Below are positions 59,755 to 64,000 of a stretch of 64,000 nucleotides of DNA, in pieces (position 1 is the stretch's first letter; each line of letters starts with the position of its first letter). A program made the translations under genes and the position numbers. The notes beneath the pieces were generated by a model. The model had not been told where the DNA came from and searched no databases. It worked only from the letters and a program-made list of their open reading frames with translations. The stretch spans positions 1,501,501-1,565,500 of the forward strand of contig NZ_CP060635.1 in assembly GCF_014337215.1 (NCBI RefSeq). Direction: 5' to 3'. Source of the DNA: Wansuia hejianensis (GTDB lineage: Bacteria; Bacillota; Clostridia; Lachnospirales; Lachnospiraceae).

Positions 59755-62700
59755 ATGCCCAAAAGAACAGATATTCACAAAGTACTCATCATCGGCTCCG
59801 GCCCGATCGTGATCGGCCAGGCCTGTGAATTTGATTATTCCGGAACTCAGGCCTGCAAAGCACTCCGCCGGCTCGGGTATGAAATTGTACTTGTCAACTC
59901 CAATCCCGCCACCATCATGACGGACCCGGAAACTGCTGACGTCACCTACATTGAACCTCTGAACGTGGAACGGCTGGAGCAGATTATCCAGAAGGAACGT
60001 CCGGACGCCCTGCTCCCCAATCTGGGAGGACAATCTGGTCTGAACCTGTGTGCAGAGCTGAATAAAGCAGGAATCCTGGACAAATATGGCGTAAAAGTCA
60101 TCGGAGTGCAGGTGGATGCCATAGAGCGCGGGGAAGACAGAATCGAATTTAAAAAAACCATGAATGAACTGGGCATTGAGATGGCCCGAAGTGAAGTCGC
60201 TTACAGCATAGATGAAGCGCTCTCCATCGCAGACCAGCTGGGCTACCCTGTAGTCCTGCGCCCTGCCTATACCATGGGCGGCGCCGGCGGCGGCCTGGTT
60301 TACAATAAAGAAGAACTGAAGACTGTATGCGCCAGAGGCCTCCAGGCCAGCCTTGTAGGACAGGTTCTCGTAGAGGAATCTATACTGGGCTGGGAAGAGC
60401 TGGAGCTGGAGGTGGTTCGTGACGCCGATAACAACATGATTACAGTGTGCTTTATTGAGAATATCGATCCTCTGGGCGTACACACCGGCGATTCCTTCTG
60501 CGCGGCGCCCATGCTGACAATCTCCGAAGAATGTCAGAAACGGATTCAGGAACAGGCATATAAGATTGTGGAATCGGTGCAGGTCATCGGCGGTACCAAC
60601 GTACAGTTTGCCCACGACCCCGTATCCGACCGGATTATCGTCATCGAGATCAACCCCCGTACCTCCAGATCCTCCGCCCTGGCTTCCAAGGCCACCGGTT
60701 TCCCCATCGCCCTGGTATCCGCCATGCTCGCCACCGGCCTGACACTCAAGGATATCCCCTGCGGGAAATACGGAACCCTCGACAAATACGTCCCAGACGG
60801 CGATTACGTAGTCATTAAATTCGCGCGCTGGGCATTCGAGAAATTCAAAGGCGTGGAAGACAGGCTGGGTACGCAGATGCGTGCCGTCGGCGAGGTCATG
60901 AGCATTGGCAAGACCTATAAGGAAGCCTTCCAGAAAGCTATCCGCAGCCTCGAGACCGGCCGTTACGGCCTGGGCCACGCCAGGGACTTTGATACGATGA
61001 CCAAGGACCAGCTCCTTCAGCTTCTGATCACCCCTTCCAGTGAACGCCATTTCATCATGTACGAGGCTTTGAGAAAGGGCGCTACTATCGACGAGATTTT
61101 CGAGATCACACGGGTGAAAAAATATTTTATAGAGCAGATGAAAGAACTGGTGGCGGAGGAAGAAGAGCTTCTGCGTCATAAAGGCGGCCTTCCTGCCGAC
61201 GAGCAGATCATCTCGGCAAAAAAAGACGGCTTTTCGGACAAATATCTGAGCCAGCTTCTGGCAATACCTGAGGACGAAGTCCGGGATCGCCGCCTGGCCC
61301 TGGGGCTGGAAGAAGCCTGGGAGGGCATCCATGTGAGCGGCACAGAAGACAGCGCCTATTACTACTCCACCTACAACGCTCCCGATCAGAACCCGGTATC
61401 TAACGACAAGCCTAAGATCATGATCCTGGGCGGAGGTCCCAACCGGATCGGACAGGGTATCGAGTTCGATTATTGCTGCGTTCATGCGTCGCTGGCCCTG
61501 AAAAATCTGGGCTTTGAGACGATCATCGTCAACTGCAACCCGGAGACCGTTTCCACAGACTATGACACTTCTGACAAGCTTTATTTTGAACCGCTGACCC
61601 TGGAAGACGTACTCAGCATCTACAAAAAGGAAAAACCCCTGGGTGTCATCGCACAGTTTGGCGGCCAGACACCTCTGAACCTGGCTTCTGATCTGGAAAA
61701 AAACGGAGTGAAGATTCTAGGCACCTCTCCCTCTGTCATCGACCTTGCGGAGGACCGTGACCTGTTCCGCGCCATGATGGAAAAGCTGGGAATCCCCATG
61801 CCGGAATCCGGTATGGCCACTACGGTAGAGGAAGCCATAGAGATTGCCGGAAAAATCGGCTATCCGGTCATGGTTCGTCCTTCCTATGTGCTGGGCGGCC
61901 GCGGCATGGAAGTTGTGTATGATGATGAAAGCATGGCCGGATACATGAAAGCGGCTGTAGGTGTGACCCCGGACCGGCCCATCCTGATCGACCGTTTCCT
62001 GAACCACGCGCTGGAATGTGAGGCCGACGCCATCAGCGACGGCGCCAACGCCTTTGTTCCCGCGGTCATGGAGCACATTGAGCTGGCTGGCGTTCACTCC
62101 GGAGATTCGGCCTGTATCATCCCCTCCGTCCATATTTCACCGGAAAATGTGAGAATTATCAAAGAGTACACGAAAAAGATCGCGGAAGAAATGCATGTAA
62201 AAGGACTCATGAACATGCAGTATGCCATAGAAAACGGTAAGGTATACGTGCTGGAAGCTAATCCCAGAGCCTCCCGGACTGTCCCGCTGGTATCCAAGGT
62301 CTGCAATATCCGGATGGTGCCGCTGGCTACAGACATCGTCACCTCTGAGCTGACCGGGAATCCATCTCCGGTGCCGGGACTCAGGGATCAGGAAATTCCA
62401 TATTACGGCGTCAAGGAAGCCGCATTCCCCTTCAACATGTTCCAGGAGGTCGACCCGGTGCTCGGACCCGAGATGCGCTCAACCGGAGAAGTCCTGGGAT
62501 TGTCCCGATCCTACGGGGAGGCCTTCTATAAATCTCAGGAGGCCATCCAGTCGAAGCTTCCTCTGGAAGGAACTGTCCTGATCTCCGTCAACCGCAAGGA
62601 TAAGGCAGAGGTAGCAGAGGTGGCCCGAAGCTTTGCTGAGAACGGCTTCCAGATCATCGCCACCGGAACTACCTATGAGATCATCCGCGAGGCAGGTATC

Positions 62701-62982
62701 CCCGCTGAAAGGGTGAAAAAGCTGTACGAGGGACGCCCGAACATCCTCGACCTGATCACCAACGGAAAGATCCAGCTCATCATCAACTCTCCGGTGGGCA
62801 AGGAAAGCGTACACGACGACAGCTACCTGCGCAAGGCAGCCGTCAAGTCCAGAATTCCTTATATCACCACTATTGCGGCCGCCAAAGCCACCGCTGAAGG
62901 CATCCATTATGTGAAAACGCATACTCAGGGAGAGCTGAAGTCCCTACAGGAATGGCATGGGGAAATCCGGGAAAAAGCCTGA
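59755..62982 (+). CDS. carB: Carbamoyl-phosphate synthase large subunit
   Basis: A 1075-residue CarB, full length. Two homologous halves each with an ATP-grasp domain: the first has GSGPIVIGQACEFDYSGTQA, RPAYTMGGAGGGLVYN and ENIDPLGVHTGDS; the second GGGPNRIGQGIEFDYCCVHA, RPSYVLGGRGMEVVYD and EHIELAGVHSGDS. The last 130 residues are the MGS-like regulatory domain (GTTYEIIREAGIPAERV). It makes carbamoyl phosphate for pyrimidines and arginine using ammonia from the CarA subunit. The start at 59755 has AAAGGAGG; longer frames lack a site. No carA is adjacent. Confidence 0.95.
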   Translation: MPKRTDIHKVLIIGSGPIVIGQACEFDYSGTQACKALRRLGYEIVLVNSNPATIMTDPETADVTYIEPLNVERLEQIIQKERPDALLPNLGGQSGLNLCAELNKAGILDKYGVKVIGVQVDAIERGEDRIEFKKTMNELGIEMARSEVAYSIDEALSIADQLGYPVVLRPAYTMGGAGGGLVYNKEELKTVCARGLQASLVGQVLVEESILGWEELELEVVRDADNNMITVCFIENIDPLGVHTGDSFCAAPMLTISEECQKRIQEQAYKIVESVQVIGGTNVQFAHDPVSDRIIVIEINPRTSRSSALASKATGFPIALVSAMLATGLTLKDIPCGKYGTLDKYVPDGDYVVIKFARWAFEKFKGVEDRLGTQMRAVGEVMSIGKTYKEAFQKAIRSLETGRYGLGHARDFDTMTKDQLLQLLITPSSERHFIMYEALRKGATIDEIFEITRVKKYFIEQMKELVAEEEELLRHKGGLPADEQIISAKKDGFSDKYLSQLLAIPEDEVRDRRLALGLEEAWEGIHVSGTEDSAYYYSTYNAPDQNPVSNDKPKIMILGGGPNRIGQGIEFDYCCVHASLALKNLGFETIIVNCNPETVSTDYDTSDKLYFEPLTLEDVLSIYKKEKPLGVIAQFGGQTPLNLASDLEKNGVKILGTSPSVIDLAEDRDLFRAMMEKLGIPMPESGMATTVEEAIEIAGKIGYPVMVRPSYVLGGRGMEVVYDDESMAGYMKAAVGVTPDRPILIDRFLNHALECEADAISDGANAFVPAVMEHIELAGVHSGDSACIIPSVHISPENVRIIKEYTKKIAEEMHVKGLMNMQYAIENGKVYVLEANPRASRTVPLVSKVCNIRMVPLATDIVTSELTGNPSPVPGLRDQEIPYYGVKEAAFPFNMFQEVDPVLGPEMRSTGEVLGLSRSYGEAFYKSQEAIQSKLPLEGTVLISVNRKDKAEVAEVARSFAENGFQIIATGTTYEIIREAGIPAERVKKLYEGRPNILDLITNGKIQLIINSPVGKESVHDDSYLRKAAVKSRIPYITTIAAAKATAEGIHYVKTHTQGELKSLQEWHGEIREKA

Positions 62983-63010
62983 CCTTCAGAATACGGGAAT
63001 ATTAAAGCTC

Positions 63011-63055
63011 AAAAAGAAAGGTACGGCGTCTGTCATGGACGCGTACCTTTCTTTT
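63011..63055. terminator. Bidirectional terminator after carB
   Basis: Arms AAAAAGAAAGGTAC and GTACCTTTCTTTTT with an inner GCGTC/GACGC stem. T tracts on both strands serve carB and the converging FAD oxidase gene. Confidence 0.85.
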
Positions 63056-63128
63056 TGGATTTTTTATCTCCCGCCTCTGCAAAAGTCCTGCCGGGCGGCT
63101 GCACCAATATATGAACCGGCTTTCCCGG

Positions 63129-64000
63129 TCATTCTTCTGATATCTTATGGGGATTCAATATATTTTCCGGATCGAATACCTTTTTGATCCCGTTCATCAG
63201 GCGAAGGCTGGCCTCCGGCAGAGATTCTTTCAGATAAGGCTTTTTGGCAAATCCGATGCCGTGTTCTCCCGATACCTGGCCGCCCAGTTTCCTGGCTTTC
63301 TGGTATATTTTCTCCATAGCCTCGTGCATCCGCTGCTCCCAGACCTCATCGCTCAGGCCATCCCTCAAGACATATGCGTGGAGATTCCCGTCGCCCGCAT
63401 GCCCAAAGCTCTTGATCCGTATCTCCACCTCTTTCTGGATGCTGTGGAGATAAGTGACCATTTCATTGACATGGCTTCTCGGCACGACCATATCCACCTC
63501 ATCCATATAAGTTGTGGAACCCTTAATTGCTTCCAAAAAAGCGCCTCTGGCCTTCCAGATGGATTCTTCCCGTTCCTCCGTGTCCGAGATCAGAACATCC
63601 AGCGCGCCTTGCTCCAAGCACAAGCGGGCAACCCGGTCATAGAGCCGTTCCACTTCTTCTGTCGTATTCCCATCAAATTTCAGCAGCAGGTAAGCATCCG
63701 ACTGCTTATCCGGAAAGCTCTTGCCCAGATATTCCTCTGCGTCCTCAATGACCTCTCTCTGCATGAATTCCACAGCTGTGGGCAGAGCTTTTGACCGGAT
63801 AATCTCCGGGACCGTATCGATGGCTTTCTGAAGCGAGGGAAAAGGAACCAGAAGGCTGATTATTTTCTTCGGCAGCGGCAGAAGCTTCAGGATCGCCTTC
63901 GTGATGAAGCCGAGAGTGCCTTCCGAACCGATCATCAGATCCTTCAGATCATATCCGGAGCTATTCTTCACTACTTTTCCGCCAAACCAGGTAATTTTAC
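63129..64000 (-). CDS. FAD-binding oxidase, GlcD/D-lactate dehydrogenase type, partial
   Basis: The C-terminal 290 codons of a vanillyl-alcohol-oxidase-family flavoprotein; the N-terminal FAD-binding part lies beyond the right edge. VVKNSSGYDLKDLMIGSEGTL is the end of the FAD domain of GlcD-like 2-hydroxyacid dehydrogenases; IKSFGHAGDGNLHAYVL and GGQVSGEHGIGFAKK supply the substrate-site His residues and the C-terminal motif. Members oxidise D-lactate or glycolate, often with an electron-transfer flavoprotein partner. Which substrate it uses cannot be told here. Confidence 0.88.
   Translation of the reverse strand, partial: KITWFGGKVVKNSSGYDLKDLMIGSEGTLGFITKAILKLLPLPKKIISLLVPFPSLQKAIDTVPEIIRSKALPTAVEFMQREVIEDAEEYLGKSFPDKQSDAYLLLKFDGNTTEEVERLYDRVARLCLEQGALDVLISDTEEREESIWKARGAFLEAIKGSTTYMDEVDMVVPRSHVNEMVTYLHSIQKEVEIRIKSFGHAGDGNLHAYVLRDGLSDEVWEQRMHEAMEKIYQKARKLGGQVSGEHGIGFAKKPYLKESLPEASLRLMNGIKKVFDPENILNPHKISEE

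Noticed and set aside
59602..61485. A long minus-strand frame of 627 codons opposite carB
   Set aside because: It is antisense to clear CarB coding sequence and has no recognisable domain; long antisense frames are common opposite GC-rich-codon genes.

Overview
The window looks like a chromosomal segment of a medium-GC anaerobic Firmicute of the Clostridia, most likely a Lachnospiraceae-type gut bacterium. Evidence: strong AGGAGG ribosome-binding sites before almost every gene, occasional TTG/GTG starts, a pyrophosphate-type phosphofructokinase, 4-hydroxybutyryl-CoA dehydratase, the [FeFe]-hydrogenase maturase HydF, LuxS, and a sortase-anchored surface protein. No rRNA, tRNA or CRISPR array was recognised.

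Region 1 (about 0-29 kb) is catabolic and almost all on the minus strand. It holds the start of a sugar-binding lipoprotein, an SDR, a broken DMT permease, an ABC-F ATPase with YqeY, and a sugar-phosphate block (class II aldolase, PPi-type PFK, RpiB, NifU-like protein). Next comes a 4-hydroxybutyrate block (CoA-transferase, 4-hydroxybutyryl-CoA dehydratase, iron alcohol dehydrogenase) coupled by overlapping stop/start codons to a split transketolase. Then follows a complete acetoin/pyruvate-type dehydrogenase complex (E1a, E1b, E2, E3) with its own lipoate ligase, an RpiB-like isomerase, a zinc alcohol dehydrogenase and an MBL-fold protein. Upstream lies an AT-rich Liv-type ABC importer with a second SDR and a divergent GntR regulator. 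Together these suggest import and breakdown of one organic compound feeding acyl-CoA and sugar-phosphate pools; the substrate cannot be read from sequence.

Region 2 (about 29-45.8 kb) is mostly housekeeping: a ferredoxin-like DUF362 protein, a UroD-like methyltransferase with AraC regulator, malic enzyme with a lactate/malate dehydrogenase, a lactonase, RluA, TrpS, LuxS, pyrimidine-nucleoside phosphorylase, Ogt, HydF and a low-molecular-weight tyrosine phosphatase.

Region 3 (about 45.8-57.6 kb) is an accessory, partly decayed, AT-rich island: SWIM protein, RhuM-Fic protein, a TrlF-type PHP/ATPase gene split by a small deletion, remnants of a phosphatase, a DUF4143-type ATPase, a phage terminase and a GNAT, then an operon of MazG, a GIY-YIG/DUF2075 helicase and a TIGR04076 protein. 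An IS110-family element follows. Its ends reconstruct a promoter when joined as a circle, and its left end folds into a plausible bridge RNA with target- and donor-type loops. The element sits directly in front of the ribosome-binding site of a small serine recombinase. Downstream of the recombinase is a 168-bp segment bounded by 12-bp inverted repeats; it contains a good promoter pointing away from the next gene, a sortase-anchored surface protein. This reads as an invertible, phase-variable promoter captured in the OFF state.

Region 4 (59.7-64 kb) holds carB without carA beside it and the C-terminal part of a GlcD-type FAD oxidase. A roughly 180-bp structured repeat occurs twice in opposite orientation (31.1 and 50.7 kb), bracketing about 19.6 kb.
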